Assembly: GCA_000434295.1 (NCBI GenBank)
Contig: HF994913.1
Span: 8,416 to 31,280, forward strand
DNA length: 22,865 bases
Origin: Acetobacter sp. CAG:977
GTDB taxonomy: Bacteria; Pseudomonadota; Alphaproteobacteria; CAAGCB01; CAG-977
Reading direction: 5' to 3'
Shown here: in pieces, positions 9,273-15,002 of the stretch
How the letters are laid out: each line of letters begins with the position of its first letter
How positions within the stretch are numbered: position 1 is the stretch's first letter
Program-made: the position numbers and the translations under genes
Notes under the pieces: model-generated
Seen by the model: only the letters and a program-made list of their open reading frames with translations
Databases searched by the model: none
Told to the model about the DNA's origin: nothing

Positions 9273-10240
9273 GAAAGGGCTGCCAAAGAATCCAACAGCA
9301 TGTTTTTAAAAGCGTCTTTATCGACTTTATAGGTTACCAGACAATTGCGTTTATTGCCTTCGATAAAGGAAGTCATGCCGAATTTTTCGTCGTCTTCGTC
9401 GGTATTGACGCTGACGGTGCCGTATTTTCCCGAGAACAGAGCGGGTCTGAGCAGACAGCCGACGGCGCACGGATCATAAAGGGAAGTTCCCGTTTCGGGC
9501 GCGATGCCGTCCAAATGCTTTTCTTCGATTTTTCCGGAAAGGACTTTCGCGGTTTTAACGAGCATGTCGGCGCTCATCGTAGCGCATCTGGTTCTGAGAT
9601 CGCGCATTTTTTCGATATAAGCGTCATCGGCTCTGGCCTGCATGCCGACTTCCATCGGGATGACGGTGGCGCGTTCGACACGGTCAAAGACGATTTCGGC
9701 GGCATGCGGGTCCGCCAGAACGTTAAATTCGGCATAAGGGGTTGCATTTCCGCGCGGGCCGTCTTCGCAAAAAGCACCGGCCATAATGATGACTTCGCGT
9801 ATTTTGCGGATGATTTTCGGTTCTTTGAGGAACGCCGTTGCAATATTCGTGAGCGGACCGACTGCCAGAATGGTGATTTCGCGATCTTCCGCTTCCATTA
9901 ACGTGTCGATAATGAAATCGACGGCGTTTTCCTTTTCGCCCTTATAGGTCGGTTCAGGGAAATCCATACCTGCCAGCCCGTCTTCGCCGTGAACCCATTC
10001 GGCGTTCAGGACGGAACGTTTCAACGGTTTCGAACATCCTTTATAGACTTTGATATTCGAGTGCCATGCGAATTCGCAAATGCGTCTGGCATTGTATTCG
10101 GCTTTGTCGACATTGACGTTTCCGTTAACCGTTGTGATGCCGACGATATCAAGATCTGCGGACGCCATGGCCATAAACAGAGCAATGGCATCGTCAATTC
10201 CCGGATCCGTATCGATAATGACTTTAGTTTTTTCGCTCAT
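9269..10240 (-). CDS. Inosine/uridine-preferring nucleoside hydrolase
   Basis: This enzyme (323 aa from the chosen start) hydrolyses the N-glycosidic bond of nucleosides to free base and ribose, feeding salvage or degradation. The family's calcium-binding aspartate cluster is at the N-terminus (IIDTDPGIDDA, D10, D12, D16 and D17). Further family motifs are TVNGNV, the HGEDGLAG loop, ILAVGPLTNIA and a late YDPCAV segment that carries the last Asp ligand. An upstream ATG at 10270 would add ten unrelated residues. I prefer the ATG at 10240 because an AGGA sequence sits about nine bases before it and family members begin there. Substrate preference within the family cannot be read from sequence. 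It is the first gene of the minus-strand operon and overlaps dusA by four bases. Confidence 0.93.
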   Translation of the reverse strand: MSEKTKVIIDTDPGIDDAIALFMAMASADLDIVGITTVNGNVNVDKAEYNARRICEFAWHSNIKVYKGCSKPLKRSVLNAEWVHGEDGLAGMDFPEPTYKGEKENAVDFIIDTLMEAEDREITILAVGPLTNIATAFLKEPKIIRKIREVIIMAGAFCEDGPRGNATPYAEFNVLADPHAAEIVFDRVERATVIPMEVGMQARADDAYIEKMRDLRTRCATMSADMLVKTAKVLSGKIEEKHLDGIAPETGTSLYDPCAVGCLLRPALFSGKYGTVSVNTDEDDEKFGMTSFIEGNKRNCLVTYKVDKDAFKNMLLDSLAALS

Positions 10241-10275
10241 GAATTTTATCCTAGAGAACCTTGTATTCAAGTAAC

Positions 10276-10304
10276 TTAATAAATGGAAAACGGCTTTGAA
10301 TCAA
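10276..10304 (-). promoter_or_regulatory. Probable promoter of the nucleoside hydrolase to rpmG operon
   Basis: On the minus strand TTGATT (10304-10299) is separated by 17 bases from TATTAA (10281-10276), each a four-of-six match to the sigma-70 boxes. It lies 35 bases upstream of the preferred ATG of the first gene. It is the best-spaced candidate in this interval; internal promoters in the operon are not excluded. Confidence 0.45.
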
Positions 10305-10408
10305 GCCCGCATCTGATTTCCGTTTGATCGTTATCGGCAAGCGGGGGATTTTTCAGAAAATTTTTTTCAAAAAAGAGGCTGAAACAGGCGGAAAATCACG
10401 TCGATATA

Positions 10409-10437
10409 TTGACAAAAAGGCATGGTTATGAAATAAT
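10409..10437 (+). promoter_or_regulatory. Near-consensus sigma-70 promoter of the 128-aa gene
   Basis: A perfect TTGACA (10409-10414), a 17-base spacer and AATAAT (10432-10437, five of six) lie 31 bases upstream of the ATG at 10469. With a good AAGGA ribosome-binding sequence between, this predicts strong constitutive transcription of the unrecognised gene that follows. Confidence 0.7.
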
Positions 10438-10468
10438 TTAAAACGAATATAAGAAGGATGGTATAGAA

Positions 10469-10855
10469 ATGTCATCGGTTAAGGTCACATCCGGGGCGCC
10501 AGTAGGCCCCTCGACCCAGATGATGAAGCTTGTCGGCACTCGGCTTGTTTCATCGTCGTCAAAGCCCGTGTCCGAAACGTCGGATGCTCCCGAGGTCGGA
10601 ACGTCAACGGGCGACTATGTTCCCAACAATTCCGAAGAATTGATGCAACCGTATATGCCTCAGCCGGAAGAAGAAAGCAAATCTTCGCCGGCGTACGTCG
10701 CTCATGAGGCTTTTCTAAGCTACGATAACGCCGATTCTCCTTACGGCGCCCTGTTTTCTCCCCAAGACGCCGTCCGTCAGGTCGGCAGCTATGAAACGGC
10801 GCAGGAAGCAGGAGAGCAGTCTTCTCCGCATAAGTCGACAAAAGGCTTCGGTTAA
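10469..10855 (+). CDS. Unrecognised 128-aa Ser/Pro/Glu-rich protein
   Basis: I do not recognise this protein. It is hydrophilic, with no signal peptide, membrane segment, cysteine or tryptophan. The first 80 residues are rich in Ser, Thr, Pro, Val and Glu and probably disordered. Residues of about 82-115, from AYVAHEAFLSYDN to YETAQEAG, look more ordered and could be a short helical or binding segment. The gene is probably real: an AAGGATGG ribosome-binding sequence sits about nine bases before the ATG, a near-consensus promoter precedes it and a clear terminator follows, making it a single-gene transcription unit. It is divergent from the housekeeping operon and directly upstream of the metal cassette, but nothing links it functionally to either. 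An alternative is a lineage-restricted secreted or structural adaptor. Confidence 0.72.
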   Translation: MSSVKVTSGAPVGPSTQMMKLVGTRLVSSSSKPVSETSDAPEVGTSTGDYVPNNSEELMQPYMPQPEEESKSSPAYVAHEAFLSYDNADSPYGALFSPQDAVRQVGSYETAQEAGEQSSPHKSTKGFG

Positions 10856-10881
10856 GCTTGAAATCACGGGCTTTTCTTGAA

Positions 10882-10913
10882 CTCGTTTCGTTTTGCGAAA
10901 CGGGATTTTTTTT
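10882..10913 (+). terminator. Rho-independent terminator after the 128-aa gene
   Basis: A nine-base-pair stem (10882-10890 with 10896-10904, one T-G wobble) and a five-base loop are followed by A and then eight T residues (10906-10913). It separates the 128-aa gene from the metal-efflux cassette, whose own -35 box begins two bases further on. Confidence 0.88.
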
Positions 10914-10914
10914 G

Positions 10915-10943
10915 TTGACAAAGACACAAAACGATACGATTAT
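10915..10943 (+). promoter_or_regulatory. Promoter of the metal-efflux cassette
   Basis: A perfect TTGACA (10915-10920) is followed after 17 bases by GATTAT (10938-10943, four of six). The palindromic operator at 10946-10981 starts three bases downstream, so a bound repressor would cover the transcription start. The position, just after a terminator, marks the start of an independent unit. Confidence 0.65.
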
Positions 10944-10945
10944 TT

Positions 10946-10981
10946 AATTAAACAATCAAACAATCGTTTAATTGTTTAATT
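10946..10981. promoter_or_regulatory. Palindromic operator, probable ArsR-family binding site
   Basis: Two perfect 11-base arms, AATTAAACAAT (10946-10956) and ATTGTTTAATT (10971-10981), face each other about a centre at 10963/10964, and an inner AAAC/GTTT pair (10958-10961 with 10966-10969) continues the symmetry. AT-rich imperfect palindromes near the start site are the usual operators of ArsR/SmtB metal sensors, and the only such regulator in the window (13089-13445) ends this cassette. The site lies between the promoter and the ribosome binding site of the HMA gene. That ArsR binds here is inference. Confidence 0.7.
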
Positions 10982-10996
10982 ATGAGGAGAAAAGCA

Positions 10997-11218
10997 ATGA
11001 GAACGGCAACATTAAAACTAAAAGACTTGGATTGTGCCCACTGCGCGGATAAAATCGAAACGGCGGTAAATAAGATACAAGGCGTTAAAGCGAACGTATC
11101 TTTTATGACGCAAAAAATGTCGGTGGAAATATCGGACGGCGAAATTGAAGAGGTCTTAAAAGAAATAAAAAAAGTCGTTTCGAAAATAGAACCCGACGTA
11201 ACGGTTTCGTTGTCGTAA
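10997..11218 (+). CDS. Free-standing heavy-metal-associated (HMA) domain protein
   Basis: This 73-aa cytosolic protein is a single HMA ferredoxin-like domain that binds a soft or transition metal ion through C13 and C16 in the motif LDCAHCADKIE. The Asp before the first Cys is typical of domains serving Zn/Cd/Pb pumps (as in ZntA). An in-frame ATG at 10982 lies within the operator palindrome; the ATG at 10997 is preferred because a GAGGAG sequence lies seven bases before it. The gene is 15 nt upstream of a P-type ATPase that lacks its own HMA domain, so it most likely replaces that domain in trans, either delivering metal to the pump or regulating it. That role is inferred from context. Confidence 0.9.
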   Translation: MRTATLKLKDLDCAHCADKIETAVNKIQGVKANVSFMTQKMSVEISDGEIEEVLKEIKKVVSKIEPDVTVSLS

Positions 11219-11233
11219 AAGCGGAGGATAGCC

Positions 11234-13096
11234 ATGAAAGCTCAAAGGTCTGATTTAATCAGGATAATTATGGCGGGTATTTTCTTTGCCGTCGGTTTTT
11301 TTGTCCCGTCGGAAGGGGGAATTCAGGCTTTTACGTTCGGTCTGAGCGTTTTGATTTCTGGGACGGATGTCGTATGGAAAGCTTTAAGAGATTTGTTTTC
11401 GGGACGCATGCTTGACGAACATTTTTTAATGTCGGCGGCGGTTGTCGGCGCTTTTGCTTTGGGAGAATATTCCGAAGGCGCGGCGGTTATGGTGTTTTAT
11501 CAGACGGGTGAGTTGTTTCAATCTTATGCCGTTCGCCGTTCTCGCCGTTCGATAGCGGCGCTGATGGATATCCGTCCCGAATATGCGTATGTTAAGCGCG
11601 GATCCGATTTTGTTCGCGTATCTCCCGAAACCGTTGCGGTCGGAGATTTGATACGCGTCAAACCCGGGGAACGCATTCCTTTGGACGGCAAAGTGGAAAG
11701 CGGCGAAGGCGCATTGGATACGTCGGCATTGACGGGAGAATCCGTTCCCCGCTCGGTTAAGGAAGGCGATGACGTGTTAAGCGGCAGCGTTAATTTAACC
11801 AGTCCGTTGGAAATACGTGTTTCGACTATTTATAAAGATTCTACCGTTGCCGGCATTTTGGATTTGGTTGAAAAAGCGTCTTCCAGAAAAGCGCATTTGG
11901 AAAAATTTATCACGCGATTTGCCAGAATTTACACGCCGATTGTTGTTGCGGGCGCCGTTTTGCTTTTTGCTGTTCCGCCGATTTTTTTCGGCGAACCGTA
12001 TGACAAATGGCTGTATCGGTCGTTGACATTTTTGGTTGTTTCGTGTCCCTGTGCGTTGGTTATATCCGTTCCGCTCAGCTTTTTCGGCGGTATCGGTGCC
12101 GCGTCAAAGCACGGTATTTTGATAAAGGGCGGCAGTTCTTTGGAAGCATTGTCTCGTGCTGATATCGCGGTTTTTGACAAGACGGGGACTTTAACGCGCG
12201 GAAAATTTGAAGTCGTTGATGTGTTTGCTGCAGACGGTGATAAAGCCAACGTATTGGAAACGGCAGCGTATGCGGATTGCGAATCGAATCACCCTGTGGC
12301 GCTTTCGATATTGTCGGCTTACGGCAAATCCGTGGACGCAACGCGTGTCACGCATCAGCGTGAGATTGCCGGATACGGCGTTTATGCGGAAATTGACGGT
12401 CGAAAAGTTTTCGCGGGGACATCTTCTTTGATGGCGCGAGAAGGCATATCCGTTCCTTCTGCGGGATCTGACGAAGGCACGGTCGTTCATGTATCGTCCG
12501 ACGGTAAATGGATCGGTCGTATTCGCATTTTGGACGAACCCAAGCCCGATGCTGCGGAAGCGATCTTGCGTTTGAAACGCTTGGGGGTACGCCTGACGGT
12601 TTTGTTGACGGGCGATAACGAAAGCGCGGCGAATGCGGTCGGACGTGCGGTCGGTATTGACAAAGTTTTTTCAGGTCTTCTTCCTGCACAGAAAGTTGAA
12701 CGTGTCGAAGAGCTGGATCGTGAAAAAAGTATTAACGGCACTCTGATTTTTGTCGGAGACGGAATTAATGACGCCCCCGTATTGGCGCGTTCGGATGTCG
12801 GTATCGCGATGGGCGGTATCGGTTCTGACGCGGCGGTGGAAGCGGCGGATGTCGTTTTAATGACGGACGAACCTTCCAAAGTATCGGACGGTATTTCCAT
12901 TGCTCGCAGAACGATGGGGATTGTGCATCAGAACATAGTTCTGGCGCTTGGGATCAAGCTGTCGGTTTTGGTTTTGGGTGCCGTGGGCATTGCTTCGATG
13001 TGGGCGGCGGTGTTCGCCGATGTCGGAGTAACGGTTATTGCGGTGTTAAACGCGATGCGCGCTTTAAGGTTTAAACGCCCGAAACAGGCTACTTAA
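11234..13096 (+). CDS. P1B-type heavy-metal efflux ATPase (Zn/Cd/Pb type)
   Basis: This 620-aa inner-membrane pump exports divalent metal ions using ATP. Visible elements in order are the phosphatase TGES (residues 167-170), the membrane metal-binding CPC (271-273), the phosphorylated Asp D315 in DKTGTLT, the HP motif of the ATP-binding domain (353-354) and the hinge GDGIND (508-513). The last membrane helices carry a Lys and an Asp (KLSVLVLG, then FADVGVTVI) in the positions that define the ZntA/CadA subgroup rather than copper pumps. The usual N-terminal HMA domain is missing; it is encoded separately just upstream. Phrases such as MDIRPEYA and SCPCALVISVPLSFFGG resemble clostridial CadA proteins as I recall them. 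A GGAGG ribosome-binding site precedes the ATG. The 3' end overlaps that of the convergent arsR-type gene by eight bases. Confidence 0.95.
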   Translation: MKAQRSDLIRIIMAGIFFAVGFFVPSEGGIQAFTFGLSVLISGTDVVWKALRDLFSGRMLDEHFLMSAAVVGAFALGEYSEGAAVMVFYQTGELFQSYAVRRSRRSIAALMDIRPEYAYVKRGSDFVRVSPETVAVGDLIRVKPGERIPLDGKVESGEGALDTSALTGESVPRSVKEGDDVLSGSVNLTSPLEIRVSTIYKDSTVAGILDLVEKASSRKAHLEKFITRFARIYTPIVVAGAVLLFAVPPIFFGEPYDKWLYRSLTFLVVSCPCALVISVPLSFFGGIGAASKHGILIKGGSSLEALSRADIAVFDKTGTLTRGKFEVVDVFAADGDKANVLETAAYADCESNHPVALSILSAYGKSVDATRVTHQREIAGYGVYAEIDGRKVFAGTSSLMAREGISVPSAGSDEGTVVHVSSDGKWIGRIRILDEPKPDAAEAILRLKRLGVRLTVLLTGDNESAANAVGRAVGIDKVFSGLLPAQKVERVEELDREKSINGTLIFVGDGINDAPVLARSDVGIAMGGIGSDAAVEAADVVLMTDEPSKVSDGISIARRTMGIVHQNIVLALGIKLSVLVLGAVGIASMWAAVFADVGVTVIAVLNAMRALRFKRPKQAT

Positions 13097-13445
13097 GGCA
13101 GTTCATTTCAAAGATGTCGTCGATCATCTGATGAACCAATGTGGCAGTTTTATCGTCGGCGAGTCTGTAGTACATTTCTTTTCCCTCGCGCCGGTTCACG
13201 ATCAGCCCCGTCTGGCGCAGGGATCTGAGATGGTGAGAAACGACGGATGTGCTCATATGAATCAAGGCGGCGACATTATTGACGCATTGTTCGCTGTGCG
13301 CCAAAATCCATAAAATGCGCAGCCTTGTAGGGTCGCACAATTGCTGAAAGATGTCGGAAGCTTTGATAAAGTCGGCATCTTTCGGCATTTTTTGCGGGAA
13401 TTCGGCATCAATCGGGTGATGCAGGTGCAAATTTTGTTGCGTCAT
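13089..13445 (-). CDS. ArsR/SmtB-family metal-responsive repressor
   Basis: This 118-aa winged-helix protein is expected to repress the efflux cassette and release DNA on binding metal. The family core is clear: LCDPTRLRILWIL, the recognition helix MSTSVVSHHLRSLRQTGL, and the beta-wing REGKEMYYRLAD. Possible metal ligands are an N-terminal His cluster (HLHH), a Cys in EQCVNN, the Cys of QLCDPTR, and a C-terminal helix with His and Cys (VHQMIDDIFEMNC). The canonical arsenic motif ELCVCD is absent, which agrees with a divalent-metal sensor. The ATG at 13445 is chosen over one at 13466 because a GGAG sequence lies shortly before it. It is convergent with the ATPase gene and overlaps it by eight bases, so it is transcribed separately from the genes it probably controls. 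Confidence 0.92.
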   Translation of the reverse strand: MTQQNLHLHHPIDAEFPQKMPKDADFIKASDIFQQLCDPTRLRILWILAHSEQCVNNVAALIHMSTSVVSHHLRSLRQTGLIVNRREGKEMYYRLADDKTATLVHQMIDDIFEMNCLK

Positions 13446-13465
13446 GATTTGTTCTCCGGAAAACA

Positions 13466-13494
13466 AAGGTAGGAAAGGGGACGCTAAAAGTCAA
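13466..13494 (-). promoter_or_regulatory. Possible promoter of the ArsR-family gene
   Basis: On the minus strand TTGACT (13494-13489, five of six) is followed after 17 bases by TACCTT (13471-13466, only three of six but with the important TA and final T). It lies 20 bases upstream of the chosen ATG. A short repeat, CAATCAA next to CAATTG (13506-13492), resembles pieces of the cassette operator and may allow weak autoregulation. Confidence 0.35.
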
Positions 13495-13499
13495 TTGCC

Positions 13500-13528
13500 T
13501 TGATTGGATTTTGACGACGGTTTAAAAT
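13500..13528 (+). promoter_or_regulatory. Probable promoter of the HExxH protein gene
   Basis: TTGATT (13500-13505) and TAAAAT (13523-13528, five of six) are separated by 17 bases and lie 28 bases before the ATG at 13557. Its -35 box lies back to back with that of the divergent arsR-type gene. Confidence 0.5.
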
Positions 13529-13556
13529 AAAAATCGAAATTGCCGAGAGGAACAGG

Positions 13557-14540
13557 ATGTCATTTCAGGCGGAAGAATTTTTTTCGGGGTTGTCGAAACG
13601 CTATGCGTGCGGACGCGAGGCACGGATGGAGTCTCCGCGTTCGTTGACTGCGGCTTTTATGCGTTCTTCCGATTTTAAGAGAAAAAGCGAACGCACTCTT
13701 TTTAATGATTTGCTTAAAACGGTCGAATCGACGGCGGAAGGACGCCGTACGCTGAGAGAGTTTTCCAAGGTCGGTTGTTCGGTGCATTTTGAAGACGGCG
13801 CGAATGCCGGCGGTTTTTATCTTCCCGAAAAAAATGCTTTGGTTATCAATCCATCTTCGGGATTTAAGGATTTTTCCTCTGTTTTCGTTCACGAAGCGCG
13901 TCATGCGATTCAATTTCATATTTTCAATGACGACAGCGATTTGTACCGTTTTTCCGACGGGGAAAAATTAAAACGCGCAATAGAAGCGGATGCGACGGCT
14001 CATGAATGTGCGTTCATTTATCAGGCAAGAAAGACGAATCCCGAAATATATGAGGAGCACTCGTATCTTCCGATGTTGCATGCTTATGCCGATACGTTGG
14101 AGCGCACGGGAAACGAACGCAAAGCGATGCAGGCGTCGTTCCAGTCATGGTATTCGTATGACTATTACAGGGATTATTACGACAAGAGCACTTTGGATCG
14201 CGTGGAAGCCTTGGTAAATTACGGCATTTCGAACGGGGATGCTTCGTTGTTTTCAAAAACGATGCCTTCGGACATAACGGACAGGATTTGTTTGTTCGAG
14301 GGGCGCAGCTATGCGGACAAAAAGTTTTTAATGTCTCGCGAAGCGTATTCGATTCCGGAAGATAATCAAAAAAAGATCGGAAAGTTGACGGCAACGTACG
14401 CGCGTCAAGTTCAGGGCGCATTATATGATCATTCGGTTTATGATATGTATCCCCGCCGTTTGAACGGCGAAATTCTTGATAAAAAGCCGCGTCCTCGTTT
14501 TTCGGATTTGGTTTCTTCCAAGCTTTCAAAATCCCGATAA
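13557..14540 (+). CDS. Putative zinc metallopeptidase (HExxH) of unknown function
   Basis: This 327-aa protein has no signal peptide or membrane helix and is probably cytoplasmic or delivered by a route not visible here. Residues 108-117 carry SVFVHEARHA, a classic HExxH zinc site (H112, E113, H116) on a predicted helix, preceded by a strand (NALVINPS). About 25 residues later a helix with E143 and E150 (AIEADATAHE) offers the third zinc ligand, as in gluzincins. This layout resembles the putative metallopeptidase family DUF6782, which I recall from alphaproteobacteria; that assignment is tentative. The C-terminal half is rich in Tyr, Asp and Arg and unrecognised. An AGAGG ribosome-binding site precedes the ATG. 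No neighbour suggests a substrate. Confidence 0.75.
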   Translation: MSFQAEEFFSGLSKRYACGREARMESPRSLTAAFMRSSDFKRKSERTLFNDLLKTVESTAEGRRTLREFSKVGCSVHFEDGANAGGFYLPEKNALVINPSSGFKDFSSVFVHEARHAIQFHIFNDDSDLYRFSDGEKLKRAIEADATAHECAFIYQARKTNPEIYEEHSYLPMLHAYADTLERTGNERKAMQASFQSWYSYDYYRDYYDKSTLDRVEALVNYGISNGDASLFSKTMPSDITDRICLFEGRSYADKKFLMSREAYSIPEDNQKKIGKLTATYARQVQGALYDHSVYDMYPRRLNGEILDKKPRPRFSDLVSSKLSKSR

Positions 14541-14551
14541 CCGTCCGTTTC

Positions 14552-14580
14552 TTGAAAAAAAGTTCAAGGCGGCGTATAAT
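14552..14580 (+). promoter_or_regulatory. Near-perfect sigma-70 promoter of the rod-like gene
   Basis: TTGAAA (14552-14557), a 17-base spacer and a perfect TATAAT (14575-14580) lie 32 bases before the ATG at 14613. This is one of the two best promoters in the window and predicts strong expression by the housekeeping sigma factor, not by a flagellar sigma-28 or sigma-54. Confidence 0.8.
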
Positions 14581-14612
14581 TTTTTTTACGTGTACAGACG
14601 GAGGCCGAAAAA

Positions 14613-14954
14613 ATGGGACCGTTAGCGGCATTATCGGGATTAAGGGCGGCAGAGGTTCGTTTTACGAACGCGGCGTCGCGGATTGTCAATGCGCCGGTTC
14701 AACCTGTCAGTGCCGTGCCGTCGGCTATGGGAGAAGACGCTTTTTCGTTTCAGGACGAAGCGGTTAATGCAGAGACGCCATCTGCCGTGAACGGGGACGG
14801 TTTAAATTATTCCGTAACGGCGGCGTATGCGGCGTCTGACGTATCGTATATAACGGAAACCGTAAATATGATGGAAGCGTCTTCGGCGTATAAAGCGAAT
14901 TTGCAGGTTTTAAAGACTTGGGATGAGATGTCTTCTGTTATTAAAGATATTTGA
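14613..14954 (+). CDS. Small flagellar rod/hook-like protein
   Basis: This 113-aa protein resembles the two ends of flagellar axial proteins joined together. Residues 5-27 (ALSGLRAAEVRFTNAASRIVNA) match the pattern of the rod N-terminal helix, normally of the form SGLxAxxxRLxxxANNIANA. Residues of about 78-111 (YITETVNMMEASSAYKANL, then QVLKTWDEM) match the C-terminal rod/hook motif seen in FlgB, FlgC and FlgG. The 50 residues between are Ala/Ser/Val-rich and low in complexity, far shorter than in real rod proteins (FlgC is about 135-140 aa, FlgG about 260). The Asn-Asn of the N-terminal signature is not conserved. A GGAGG site, a near-perfect promoter and a strong terminator show a genuine single-gene unit. 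No flagellar gene is nearby, so a rod role is uncertain. Confidence 0.75.
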   Translation: MGPLAALSGLRAAEVRFTNAASRIVNAPVQPVSAVPSAMGEDAFSFQDEAVNAETPSAVNGDGLNYSVTAAYAASDVSYITETVNMMEASSAYKANLQVLKTWDEMSSVIKDI

Positions 14955-14966
14955 TAGGGAAGTGAT

Positions 14967-15002
14967 AAAAAAAAACGCCCCCGATAAGGGGGCGCTTTTT
15001 TT
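14967..15002. terminator. Strong bidirectional terminator
   Basis: A perfect GC-only stem of seven pairs (14976-14982 with 14988-14994) and loop GATAA is flanked by nine A residues on the left and seven T residues on the right. It can end transcription from the rod-like gene on the plus strand and from nhaA on the minus strand; the nhaA stop codon (15003-15001) touches its edge. Confidence 0.93.

Noticed and set aside
14551..14568. Inverted repeat CTTGAA/TTCAAG as a terminator for the HExxH gene
   Set aside because: The stem is six pairs of mixed AT/GC with no T-run directly after it, and it coincides with the -35 box of a near-perfect promoter. The promoter explains the sequence better.
14014..14631. 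A 205-codon minus-strand frame opposite the HExxH protein and its downstream gap
   Set aside because: Its composition (Arg, Pro, Ser, Thr, Cys in no pattern) is that of an antisense shadow, and it runs through the near-perfect promoter at 14552-14580. The plus-strand frame has a ribosome-binding site and a zinc motif.
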